From: Adineta vaga
Lineage: Eukaryota > Rotifera
Direction of reading: 5' to 3'
Length of the DNA: 64,000 nucleotides
NCBI GenBank assembly: GCA_021613535.1
Contig: CP075496.1
Span: forward strand, 1,612,001 to 1,676,000
Position numbers and translations under genes: made by a program. The notes under the pieces are model-generated. The model was not told the DNA's origin and did no database searches. It saw only the letters and a list, made by a program, of their open reading frames with translations. Shown here in pieces: positions 50,870-62,748 of this stretch (positions are counted from its first letter, which is position 1; every line of letters starts with the position of its first letter).

Positions 50870-53800
50870 ATGCATTCGAACTGTAAGTTTCTTTTTTTTC
50901 TTTTGACGTCTTTACTTTTCTTAATCTCTACTGTTGTTCATTTCAGATAAATCTGTCCCTAAAACTATTCCCAATGAACATCATTGTTGTCTTTTTCCAC
51001 AATTTAATAATAAGATTCTTTCAGTTAATTTATCTCTAACCGATGAATTCAATATTGAAGAAAATGAAACGAAACAACGACGTCAAGTTGAAGCATTTAT
51101 CTTTGCTAAATTAGAAGAATATTCACGAGAAAAATCGACGACATTACTTCATCTAACTTCATTTTCTCGTATACGACGTCGTTTAAAACGTGATTTAAAG
51201 CATTTCGCCAAACAATCTCAAACATCTTTTCTATCCGAACAAAAACTTTCTCAATGGCTTGACGAAACATTGAAAAGAATCAACTCTCATCTTCCATATT
51301 TTTCTTCTCTTGTACATTCTTCTAATCGTTTACAGGAATTATTTTCCTCGAATGAAATAGTTAACAACCAATGGGAACAATTACAAATCAAACGAGCAAA
51401 AGAAATGTTTTCAAATACCGATGAAGATCTTCTCGAAAATTATCGAAAATGTATTATCGAAAAACTAACACCGAGAAGATTAGAAAAAAATCAACTTCCA
51501 TTGAAGAATCGAGATCCTATTGATTTAGATAATGAATATCAAAAAGCAGAAAAAGATGGACGAGAATATTTAAAAAAACTCTTTCAGGATTATCAAATTC
51601 GTCAATATCCAAATTTAATTTTATTAAAAGAAATGATTCAACTTGGAATGAATCAGATGCTTAAAAGACCAAAAACTGATGATTTACAAAAAGCATCATC
51701 ATCGTCGAATATTCTTCTTAAAGCAATGTTTATTATCAAAAGTAAAAATGCATATTCAATGAGTTTAAGAAATATTGCTGATGATTTTATGGTAAGAAAG
51801 AGAAATTTCATATGATCTTTCAAAGATAACTTAGATTGTTTTTAATTTAGTTTCTTCGTTTTGGTCATTCAATTAATAATAAAACTAATCAAACAGATTC
51901 AATTAATCAAAGATTTACCTCATTAATTCATATGTTTTTGAATACAATATCAATTCTTCTTCATTCAGTTCAATCAGATTCATCTGAAAGCATTCTAACA
52001 TCATTTGCTCAATTTGATTCAAATTTACCTTCAGAAAATATTCTTTCGCCATTGATTTATATTGATCAATGGACATGGTTAATTGAAAAATGGAAAATAG
52101 CTTTACAAACATTTCCAATTCATTTAACCAAAGCCGGAGCATTCGGTCGACTTGTTCGAACGACAATTGGAGTTGGTATCGCTCGGCTTTATGGATTCGC
52201 AGAAAATAATGATAATGAAGATTTAGATCGAAAATTTTTTCAAGCTTTACAAATGGGTTTCTATTATGGAGTTGCTTATGCACTTGTAGATGGATTCCAA
52301 GATAGTCAAAAGGAACAGAAACAATTTGGTGATGTTGATCAATGGTTAATCCTCATGGAACGAATCCTATGTGGACACGAATTTGATCCATTATCTCTTC
52401 CACAATTACCATTAACATCACTTTTGCTTGAAACATTTCATAGTCTTGTACAATTAACATCAGCAAATGAAATTGTGGAAAAAACATTCATTGATCTTGC
52501 TTTACTTCTTCGTTCTCAACGATGCGATAAAAAGGATACAGAACGAATCTATAACAATGATATTGATCTTTATCTAGGTTCATTACTGAAATCACATTTT
52601 ACCTATACAGCAACGGCTTTTATGGGTGGAGCATGTATGGTTAAAGACTATCAACGTTTGTGGACAATGCCATTTCTTGGACAATTAACAGATGATTGTC
52701 GTGATTTTAATGAAGATCGTCGAGATAATTCTATTACACCTGTGACTTATTATGCTCAACATGATGATTCAACAAGATTAAATCCATTTTTTGTATTTCT
52801 ATTTGTTTGTGAAGATTTATATATACAAAGTCAACGAGATAGTAGTACAGGTGCATTTTTAGGACGTCGAATTATTCGAACATTACGATCTTTACAAAAT
52901 GATTTGAATGATTTTTTAAGTATCTTTACTTCCCATACATATCCAGATTTATATCAATATACTCTATCCTTAATAAAACTCTTTGATCGTGTTAGTGATC
53001 CGGAGAAAAGCGTCTTTCGTTCTGTCAATACATTTGCCATTGAATATTCCTTCAATCATCGTATCGTTGAAACCTTTGCTTTTGATCATTTATCTTTAAT
53101 CGAAAAACAATTAACACATATAACGGATACCAATGATCCAATGATTCATGGAATGAATCATAGTCTCAAAGCTGGTGGTAAACGTCTTCGACCCTTACTT
53201 CTTCTTATGGTTGCACAAATTTATCACATTGACATTCAACGTGTTCTACCACTTGCAATAGCAATCGAATATCTTCATACAAGTAGTTTAATCTTTGATG
53301 ATTTGCCTGCTCAAGATAATGCACCATTACGACGAGGTCAACCAACACTTCATATGCCCATTGCAGGTGACACCAATGATATTCCACGATCGTTAACAGA
53401 AGGACGCGCTCAACTAGTCGCAGTTGATTTAATTGCTCATGCTATTCGATTGGTAACTGTTGATCTTCGTGCCGAAGGCTTTACATATGAAAGTATAAAT
53501 CAGGTAACAGCGGAATTATCTCAATCAATGGATGAACTTTGTCATGGACAATTTCTTGATTTACAAGCAGCAAAATTGAAAAAGAAAGTTTTGACAATTG
53601 AAGAACTTGATTGTATTGCTGAATTGAAAACTGGAAAAGCGATTGAAATTGTTCTCATTTGTCCAGTTATTCTTGCACAGGAAGATCCATCGGTACGCAA
53701 TCAAACTATAGAACGTCTTCGTGAACTTGGTAAATTGATGGGAATTTTATTTCAAATGAAAGATGATCTTTTGGATGTCGAAGGAAATGTTGAAGAACTT

Positions 53801-53986
53801 GGAAAATTAACAAATATTGATCAACAAAATGAAACGATTACCTATGTGAGTTTATTAGGTAAAGAAAAGACTAGACAACGTATTGCAAATAAAAGAAAAG
53901 AAGCAGAAACGATTTTGAAAGAAATGTGGCCACAGGCAGGAACAATTCGTGATGTTATTAGACATATTTGTGAACGAAAGAAGTAA
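50870..53986 (+). CDS. Double class-I isoprenoid synthase fusion; C-terminal half is a farnesyl/geranylgeranyl-type diphosphate synthase
   Basis: Three coding exons: 50870-50882 (13 bases, MHSN+), 50947-51791 and 51851-53986, giving 997 residues. The C-terminal domain (about 680-997) has a full set of trans-prenyltransferase motifs: GGKRLRP, the first Asp-rich motif DDLPAQDNAPLRRGQPT (Asp769), HGQFLDLQ, ELKTGKAIE and the second Asp-rich motif QMKDDLLDVEG (Asp924). The style resembles bacterial IspA-type enzymes. The middle (about 330-680) looks like a second, diverged copy of the same fold: an aspartate motif VDGFQDS (Asp433, Asp437) and, 134 residues on, QLTDDCRDFNEDRRD (Asp567). The N-terminal 290 residues are helical and unrecognised. 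It should condense isopentenyl diphosphate onto allylic primers; what the first half does is unknown. Confidence 0.85.
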
Positions 53987-54024
53987 TCTGTCAGATAATT
54001 TTGTTTTCTATTTTTTTTAATTTA

Positions 54025-54480
54025 TCAATAAAAAATATGTCGAAGAATAACAGTTATTTGTTGATTAATAATATATCGCCTGAAACGTTCAGCAACAGAC
54101 ACAGCAGCAGATCGAATTTTATCACGTAATTGTTGTTCTGCTATTATGAATTGTCTGATTTGATGCTTTTCTTTTAATTCATTAATACCAACAGCATACG
54201 CTCGTACAGCCTATTGTGTCCAATTTGGTTCATCTAATGGACCCGTTCCTGTTAGATTTATGATCAAACCAGGATAATCTTTGTAGCATTTACATAGAGG
54301 TACATCTATGTATAGGATCTAGATAACGTAAAGTTGCTGTACAAATTTTATAACCGTCTGCAGTAGGTTCCAAAGTTGGCCGGTCAAGTGAAAGCCACCG
54401 AAGAGTTTAGCATGAATGTGTGTTGTGAAGAAACTGATGTTAATTAGAAGAGTTATACTAATTTGTAAGAACGTAACCAT
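54025..54480 (-). pseudogene. Broken gene for a small secreted protein
   Basis: From an ATG at 54480 the minus strand reads a good signal peptide (MVTFLQISITLLINISFFTT). Coding sequence then continues only by changing frame near 54,390 (to RPTLEPTADGYKICTATLRYL) and again near 54,310 (to DVPLCKCYKDYPGLIINLTG, then TGPLDEPNWTQ). A TAG interrupts after WTQ, before AVRAYAVGINELKEKH. The last frame stays open to a TGA at 54025-54027. Two frameshifts and one stop make a working product unlikely. No family recognised. It lies tail-to-tail with the isoprenoid synthase, 39 bases from its stop codon. Confidence 0.6.
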
Positions 54481-55545
54481 ATTTTAAATAAAATATAAGA
54501 TACAAACATCAAATTGAAATAGTAAATGTGGATGATCTCTCGAATAGGATGAGGTTATCGATTTGAGGAAAAGTACTCCTCTTCCATCAGTCTACGTTTA
54601 TATAATTCAACAATTATATTGACAAAATGGAATTGTTAATAAAAAAATTTACTTTAAATAATGTGTTCAAGTATATTCAATAGATGTTTAATCCGTCTAT
54701 ATTCTTACTTTGAATTACACCAACTTAACTCTTTACAATGATATTCTTCTATTTATATATTAGCACATCTGTACAGGTAAATACCTCAGCTAGTAGATCA
54801 AAACAAAAGCCGTATACATTTGGATAGTAAAGTCATACAAAAGCATTTTTTATCATGGAAGATAATATCAAAGTCGGTGATTTTGAGACAATTATGACAA
54901 GTATAATATGGATAAAATATCATTACTACTAATAGGGTTACCAACTCTTCTAGATTTTCATATTTCTTGTTAAATGAATTATATCTGATTCATTTTGATT
55001 CGAGTCCCATTACGAATTCGATTAAACTCTTCGTTACCCTGCACAGAAGCATATGAACGTTCTTTTTTAATCAAAATCAGAACTATTAAAATTTGTTCTT
55101 TGAAACCAAAAATATTCTTTTCAAAGACAACGTATTCATCAAGATTGAAATTAAAATTCAATTGATATGCTCCACTCTATCATATGGTAGAAAATTGAAC
55201 CGAGGTATTTGAACTTTTCTGATAGATTCAAATTAGATTGAATATCTATCCGTCAAGAAGATGTACAAAACTCAAGTTTGATCTTACGATGACTAATTTA
55301 AGCAAATCAGAATCTCAAACAACGTAGAATTGTAATGATCTATTGAATAACTAATGAAATAGAATGATTTTCTAATACAATGGAATTTTCTACATGAATA
55401 GAGAAGTTTAAACGTCAACATTGTATTTTAAATTGAATAAGATCATGTCTATAAATCAAACTATTAAAACATTCTGAACGATTGATACGGTAAAATTTAT
55501 CTGATCAGATTTTTTTCAACAGAAAATATTGAATGATCTGTATTT
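54481..55545. other. Intergenic, no gene seen
   Basis: AT-rich. The minus-strand frame at 54,979-55,161 has a slightly protein-like end (ERSYASVQGNEEFNRIRNG) but no partners; possibly another relic. Confidence 0.4.
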
Positions 55546-56499
55546 TTATGATAACGGTAAATTTTCTGGAGAACATTTAAATGTACAGTCACTTGGAAAT
55601 AATAACTTAGCATTCGGTAAGATCTTTTTATATACTTGTCGAAGTGTACTTTCGACAGCTCCAGTTGCATCCTGTAATTCTTTCATAGACGTACGTTCAC
55701 CAAGAGCAGCACATGCCATATAAATGACTGCACCTGCAATTGAATCAGGTGCTCGACTTTGTATATCACAAAGTTCTTTTGCTCGTTCAAGAATATGGAT
55801 CGATGTTTTTGTAACAAGCATTGTGTTTCCAAGTGTAAGTCGATTGCAAAAGCGAGGTATCAAATTTTTACTATCGAGTGCTTCAGGTACAATCGAATTT
55901 AGTAATTTATTCTTGATTCGTTGAAAACATCTACCAATCTCAACTTTTGATGAATCTTTTGCAACTGCACAAATTTCTTTAAGTGTATGTTGTGACTTTT
56001 CTTCTCGACATGCTATATAAATACACGAAGCAATAATTGCATCTTGTGAATGACCTCGTACACATTTTGTTTCATAACATTGCTTGTAAATTAGAAATGC
56101 TCGTTGTATAATTCGACCTGATAAAGAAAGTTTTCCAGCCATTTCTCGAATATCATGATGACCAGTTTTTAACGCTTTATCTACTGATGATATTTGACGT
56201 GATCCATTCTTATATTTTTGTTGACCAAATTCATCAACTGCTCCTGCACCTGTACCTGTTGACATAGTAGTATGCAGATCATCAGTACCGAACAATGCAT
56301 TTTCTGGACCACCGATACGACTCATATTTTTTGAGCCGTCATCATTCGAAAACGTACGCCACTCAGAACCAACATCAACCATTCGTTCCCCAACGACCAG
56401 TCCACATTCTGGACAAATCATATCACCAGCACGAGCATCTTCGATCAATGTCGATCCTGGATGAAATCGACATGCTATTTGCTTTACGTATCGCGTCAT
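55546..56499 (-). CDS. GTF2B: Transcription initiation factor IIB (TFIIB), intronless
   Basis: Single uninterrupted frame of 317 residues (human 316). N-terminal zinc ribbon with C-R-F-H ... ICPECGLVVGERMVDVGSEW, the B-reader/linker WRTFSNDDGSKNMSRIGGPE, then two cyclin-like repeats (SSVDKALKTGHHDIREMAGK to EEKSQHTLKEICAVA, and KTSIHILERAKELCDIQSRAP to GAVESTLRQVYKKILP). TFIIB bridges TBP at the promoter and RNA polymerase II. Compared with vertebrate TFIIB the second repeat and the C-terminus (FKCSPENLPLS) are diverged. Lack of introns contrasts with almost every other gene here and suggests a retrocopy or a fast-evolving paralogue; the frame is fully intact. BRF-type paralogues are excluded by length. 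Confidence 0.93.
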   Translation of the reverse strand: MTRYVKQIACRFHPGSTLIEDARAGDMICPECGLVVGERMVDVGSEWRTFSNDDGSKNMSRIGGPENALFGTDDLHTTMSTGTGAGAVDEFGQQKYKNGSRQISSVDKALKTGHHDIREMAGKLSLSGRIIQRAFLIYKQCYETKCVRGHSQDAIIASCIYIACREEKSQHTLKEICAVAKDSSKVEIGRCFQRIKNKLLNSIVPEALDSKNLIPRFCNRLTLGNTMLVTKTSIHILERAKELCDIQSRAPDSIAGAVIYMACAALGERTSMKELQDATGAVESTLRQVYKKILPNAKLLFPSDCTFKCSPENLPLS

Positions 56500-56970
56500 T
56501 GATGTCTATTCATATTTTTTATCGAGAATGTAAAAAGCACGTTATTCTCATTGTTGTTACACTTTCATTTTTCTTTCCTTTCCTTTCAACACGCTATAGG
56601 TAAAGACAGACCAGACTGCTCTTTAATATTGAAATATTCCAACATTCATCTGACGGGACTTTCCAACAAGATTTTAACAAAAAAAAAATTAATTTTTTCC
56701 AATGTTGTATTTCAAGAAATTGATTGAATATCTGATCTTAAGATTTCCTAGTACAAAGCAATTCAATGAAAAGATACAAAAATATTTTATGACAATCACT
56801 CATGAGATATTTTTCTTCCGTCTTTCGAAATACAAGCTATGCATGAGTCATATTTCACAATGTTAGGTAATTTCGCAATCAATCAAATCATTACTCTCTT
56901 CTTCATGAAACACAAAATGAAATGAGTGTAGACAGTGAAAAGAAAAGAGAATTGAGTTTGATAGTTTGAT
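56500..56970. other. Promoter region of TFIIB and U2
   Basis: Divergent spacer. I cannot place a proximal sequence element with confidence. Confidence 0.4.
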
Positions 56971-57190
56971 TAACGCTTTACGGCCTTTTAGGCCCAGATC
57001 AAAGTGTAGTATCTGTTCTCGTCGGTTTGAAAGCCGGCGCTGATCTCATAAAGATCAGGCTCTTTCAAGCAGATTTTTGGAGCAGACCATGTTCATCTGG
57101 GTTGACTCGGATGTTTCATGTGTCGGATTGCCTCGGCACTGCAATGCCGTCGAGTGTGGTCCACTCTCGTGTTCTTCGGGACACGGGAAT
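56971..57190 (+). ncRNA. RNU2: U2 spliceosomal snRNA
   Basis: The 5' part AACGCTTTACGGCCTTTT aligns with U2 stem I, and the next block contains GTGTAGTATCTGTTCT with the branch-point-pairing GTAGTA. Stem-loops IIa (GTCGG...CCGGC) and IIb (GATCTCATAAAGATC) keep pairing with changed bases, followed by the Sm site GATTTTTGGAG at about 57,071. Stem-loop IV (GGCACTGCAATGCC, about 57,134-57,147) matches the GGUAUUGCAGUACC of vertebrate U2 with compensatory changes. A final nine-pair hairpin with a TTCG loop (about 57,163-57,186) ends the RNA. At about 220 nt it is longer than human U2 (188). Only the ends are uncertain. U2 base-pairs with intron branch points. Confidence 0.93.
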
Positions 57191-58688
57191 CATAATAAAA
57201 TTAATATTGAAAATATATAGATAGGTGTAAATAAAGTGTTTATAGTTTTTGACTTTCCGACTACATGAGGGTACGATTACTTTTCATTACTTGTAACGCA
57301 AATAATTTTAGAAAGGCGCTCTTTACATTTGGTGATATAATCAAATAAGATTGTCAGGACAAAGATGTAATCTCTCCAATGAATTAAACGTATCAAATGC
57401 ATTTCCATAGCCAAAACAATCAATGTTGAGGATATCTTGTGTGGTATTCATCATCAAAATACGCAATATGTTCTATCTTCTTCATGTTACTTTTAACTTA
57501 TAAATATCAACAGTCATATTGCAGCTAGATAACAATGTCACTATGCGGAAAAGTAAATACGATCTGCCAAATTATGCGATTATGAATAAAACAGTTAAAT
57601 CTAAAAACAGATTGGAGGGGGCTATGAAACGAGATAAGACTATTTCAAATATGATCATGAAGCTTTTCAAAAAGAAACAAAATTCAAACATCGAAGAATA
57701 TATGATCGACTCGATTAATGAATTTTATTGATTGAAAAAGATCAAGATATAAAGCGAGCACTCTATACAACCAATAAAGAGAGAAATAGGTGTGACGGAG
57801 AGATCAAAATCGATACAATTGTTCTTCAGAATACTGGACACAATACGATATGTTTCATCTTCCAAAAACAAGAAATCGATAGCTTCAATATTCCATAGTA
57901 AATAAGATTCCAACTAGTACCAAGAGTCAAATTTGTTTTTGACATATTATTTCCTTCTAATGATACAACAGTTGTATCACGTTCTTTAGAATCAGGATCT
58001 GATATTCCTTGCTTACATACTTAGTTTTCAGATCATCATCACATCGTATGCAACTGTTCAATTTTTCTGTGTCGATGCTCACCTTTATTATTATAGAAAA
58101 AAACTCATCTCACTCGTCTTATGCTAATATCAATGAATAAATTTCAAGATATGTAATGAAAAATTGAAAACAACATATTATTCATCAATCGCACGATTCA
58201 CTAGATGGGCAACTATTATGAAGCATGCATTTTAAATAGATTCAAAGAAACGCGTCGGTATTTGTTTTCGGTTCCTACAAGAAACACAATGTGTTCTTTG
58301 TAAAAGAAAAAGAATTCCTAAAATTCGAACTAAACAATTGATATTTAAGTTTCCATTTTATCATCATATGAACATTAAAGACAATGGCATTGATTAATAA
58401 GAAAACGTTTTCTAATTACTTAGTTTACAAGTCTTGGACGTGTTTATTTTTAACTAATCGAAGATTGTTACATGTTACTCATGAAAATATGTTTTTAATA
58501 AAGTTTTATCTTGCTTTTCTTTTTCTAGTATCAAATTCATATGAAACAGATGAATAGATTGTTATTTAGAAAAAATTTGTTAAGCTCTTGTTTTGATTAA
58601 TATATAACGATCTAGAAATGTTTCATATTAAGTAATAGAATGATCCATACCCTCAAGATAGTGAAATATCTTTGTATCTACGAATGCA
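57191..58688. other. Intergenic, no clear gene
   Basis: AT-rich. A small palindrome (TGATACAACAGTTGTATCA) lies near 57,960. Two short open frames (57,519-57,731 plus, 57,725-57,913 minus) have no recognised content. Confidence 0.45.
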
Positions 58689-61600
58689 ATGATGAAGAAA
58701 AATGTTCTTCTGTTTCTATCTATTCATTTGTATTTATCAGTACAGATCAGCTCATTTCCATTATATTTCAATGTCGATGAACATGTATTTAAACAATTAC
58801 ATCATACGAACGAAAATATTACTATTGGTGCAACATTTAGTTTACCATCAAAATATAATTGTACCATCTTTCGATGTATCGTTGATTTGAAATTAACTTT
58901 GGAAACAAAGGATCAGTTATCAACTGATCTTTGGTGTGATTCACCAGCTATTGTATCCAAAGAAAAATTATCATGCACATTGAATAATATTGAAGCAAAC
59001 AGAGGAAGTTATCGGCTATCGGCTATTGTACAATTACATAATGCTGGTAGTTTTCTACCGATATATTCTGTTGTATTTCCAAATCATTCGGATGCAAATT
59101 ATGAATGGTCAGGTAAACATATCATTGTTATAAATTCGTTAACAAATGTCATGAAACGTAACAGACGATATTCTATAAATACAGATGATAAAATTCAACG
59201 TAGTATGTTGAAAACTAAAAACCATATTCGTCGATATTAAGGTTATTTTCTTTTTATAGTGATCAATCAGCCATTGCAATTGAATATGTATAGTGGTATG
59301 TTAAATTTCGGTCATACTGCTGATTTTACATGTAATCAAACAAATACATGTCCTGATTATCCAAAAATGGATTTACAAGGTCGTACAACATGTTGTTTTC
59401 CTTTACCTCAAGTATCAAATGCCAAAACAACTCTATCATCGATTATTTATCAACGTGGTGCACAAAATTTAAAAGATTATCAAATAATTGTCGGAAATGA
59501 TCAATCATTCAATGCAGCCAATGATCGAATTGTTTTTCTCAATCAAACTATTCCAACTTCGCAATGTCTTGTTAGATTACCTTTTGATACTATTCAAGAT
59601 AATGATGTACTATTTCGATTAACATGGACATATCATTCAAATTCTGCAAATAATTTGCAATTAGCTACAATGACAAGTACAATAGATGGAATTTTACCAG
59701 TCAATGTTCTTCGTATTACGAGAAATTCTGTATTTATTCAACAAACAGATGAATATAATGAATGGTTCGTCTGTCCACCATCACAAAACGAACGTATATC
59801 TCTTCTAAGATCGATTGCTGTATTATTTGGTGAGAATATTGATTATTTTCGTTGTATTTATGTGAATAAACAAGGTATTCCATTGAAAAATCCTTCAAAT
59901 GATCAATTACTTGTCATGACATCAACAAAAGATGATATTTATGATGATCCTTCGATAACAACATTACCTACTATACATACTGATTGTCTATCTATTCAAT
60001 TTTTTCCAAAAATATCTACAACAATCAATCTTGATTCGATTATTCTTGCAATTACCATTGCATTTCAATTGTTTCCATCCTCAGATATGATTTCAATTAT
60101 ACCACAACAATCCAATTTACAAGGAACATCTCAGATTAATATCGAAGACATAAATACAACAAGTTCATTACCATTTATGCCTGTATTGAACAGCAAATCG
60201 ATGTACCTATGGTATTTGACATGTCAGTTGGAGAATATATCGGTACATTTGTTATACCATCGGAATATCCTCAACAAACAATTCTACATTCGATTACTGT
60301 TACAGGAAGTTCAAACGTATTAAATCCAATTATTGTACGATTAGTCGATCGTCAAGGAAATACATTATCGCAATCATATAATTTATTATCTGGGAAAACT
60401 CTTGAAAGTAATTTAAAAATATCTCTTTCAAAACTCATACTTCAAGCAACGGCTTTACAAGATATTCCCATGGATTTTTTATTACATATGAAAATTGTTC
60501 TCTGTCCCCATAATATACAATCTTCAATTGAAAATAAAATCAATCTAGATCTATCTGTACAAGTATGTGTTTAGTAAAGAGAATTGTATATATATATATA
60601 TATGTTAGAGAAATTGAATGAATTTTTAGTCATCATTAGTGAATAATCAAACTGAACTTTTACCAACATCGGTATCTGATTTATTATTATTATTGTATGA
60701 CATATATCTTCTCTGTCATTTCAGTCACAACAAATACCACCTCAATTGATATCAACTTCTGATACTCCATTCGTAAGATTATAGAGACTATTTTTTTTGT
60801 TTTTCAACAAAAATACAATAGTAAATCTAATAATATGTCAGGTGTCCATCGATCTGTTCAAACAATGGTCAATTCATTCAAGTAACGTTCAATACTCCCT
60901 GTCTATCACAAATTTCTACCAGTGATTTAAATACTTTTATCGATTCTAATATCAATCCTGATGGTCAAGGTATTGATTTTTCATCGAATGTACCTGTAAC
61001 AATTACTATTCAATTGAATTGTTCTATTCAATTGATCTATATGTGTATAATGGGTTCCAATACAAATATCGAACAATTTTCTTATACATTTCAGAATATG
61101 TATAATGATATCATAGGTGACGGTCTTGTGAATTTCTACGAATCAAATGTTTGTTTTCCTGGTGATATAAATATGATTGATCCGTTAACACATATAATTA
61201 TCACTATCTTAAAAACAAAAGATCAACAACCACCACGTAATGTTCAACTTGATTTGCAAGGTTGTTATATATCGTCGGTAAGTCAAAAACATGAATGCCT
61301 TCTGATTTTTGTCAATTCAAAATAAAACTGTTATCTTTAGATATCTCCATTTCCAATACAATCCTTTCAAAATTCAATTACACCTGTAATTGAGTTTCTA
61401 TTATTAGAATATCTGATGTTTCTTTTTCCAAACTATACATAGGCCACCGAAGGAGATAATTGTTTTAATCAAATTCCACTAGACAATCCAGATTATATCT
61501 CTAATATTCAAACATCACATCAATCGATTTGTGATAACCCTCCAAGTGATTTCAATATCAATGCCAATGGATGCCATTTTAATATTCTACCATCATCAGG

Positions 61601-62748
61601 ACCTGTTACATTTTCTATACGATTTAAATCTCCAGTCGTACTTTCAAGTGTTTCAATGGGTATTCGAACAAATGTCAACACATTTATCGTACAATTATTC
61701 GATACTAATGGACAATTAATCACATCGAATGATGACATGACTGGTGCTTATATGTCATCCGTTATCGATGGTATACTTACAGTAAGAGACATACAAGACG
61801 TATTGACTTCTAATATCAATATACAATTGTTGAATACTATTGATGGACGAATACCAACAAGTGTCACTTTAGATCTAGCAGCATGTTTTCCATTTTTAGT
61901 CAATTCAAACGAAGTAAAGAAATAGTTTTCGATTTCGATTCTATGTTCTATTTTCTATTCATTTATTTATTTAGTCTTCTATATCATCAGATGTCTGTCC
62001 ACAAATATCATTAACTACTCATCCCGATGTTCAATTGATTATTTTCAATGATGGTACTAATGTTACTAGGAATCTTGATCCCGATGGTGATGGATGTGAT
62101 CTTATATCAATTGATACTACAATGACTGTACTTTTAACTACTGGTAGATCAGCAACATTTTCATCGATCGGCGTTTCATCACCAAATGTCAATCAGATTG
62201 ATGTTGCACTGTTTGATGAAATTTCAAATCGTCCTTTAATACAATCATCACCACACGGAATAATACGATCAGCACGAACTCTTAATCCAAGTATACAAAA
62301 TTTACCTTTAAATCCAGCCAGTACAATAACTATTACTTTTTTGAGTACAACTGATGGACAACCACCACGCAATGTTAAACTATTAATCTATGCTTGTTTT
62401 CCAACTACGAGTATAACATCGCCATCAGATGAATCAAACAGTTCTCCGGTAAGTAATCGCAGAATCTTCGATGATCTTATCAATTTAATGTATAATTGTC
62501 ATTATATTTAGTATCAAAATCCATCCATTAAACCAATAAATATCTGCATTGATCCTTTTCAACCAGCTCAAGTAACATCCATAGGAAATACGGTACTAGA
62601 TTTTTTTTATCTTCCAATTCCAGTTCTATTCTTCTTCTTCTAGCCATTACCTCCAGCATATTATTCATCAAGTCAATGTGTTTGTATTTGCCAAGATGGT
62701 TTTATCATACCACAATCGAGCGGTGCTATTCAATACGATCGAAAATGA
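58689..62748 (+). CDS. Large secreted protein with tandem PPRNV modules; reading-frame problems
   Basis: Starts with a signal peptide (MMKKNVLLFLSIHLYLSVQI). Exon 1 (58689-59112) joins exon 2 at 59260. A later part is built of repeated modules of about 150-190 residues that end in (D/T)(G/Q)QPPRNVxLxLxxC(Y/F) or a variant; three ends lie near 61,225-61,270, 61,850-61,890 and 62,355-62,400. Many Asn-linked glycosylation sequons and paired cysteines suit an extracellular protein. The final exon (62,644-62,748) is Cys-rich (QCVCICQDGF). Two places break the frame: about 60,180-60,200 (read-through needs a shift into CIEQQIDVPMVFDMSVGEY) and the join near 60,841, which does not keep phase. It may be a pseudogene, or contain unrecognised introns. 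Family unknown. Confidence 0.6.
60586..60604. repeat. TA microsatellite in an intron
   Basis: TATATA run inside the intron that begins after CTATCTGTACAA. Confidence 0.8.

Noticed and set aside
52000-53390. Minus-strand frames inside the isoprenoid synthase gene
   Set aside because: Antisense shadows of a long coding exon.
55724-56603. Plus-strand frames over TFIIB
   Set aside because: Antisense shadows of an intact conserved gene.
57027-57224. 65-residue frame
   Set aside because: Lies within the U2 snRNA; not coding.
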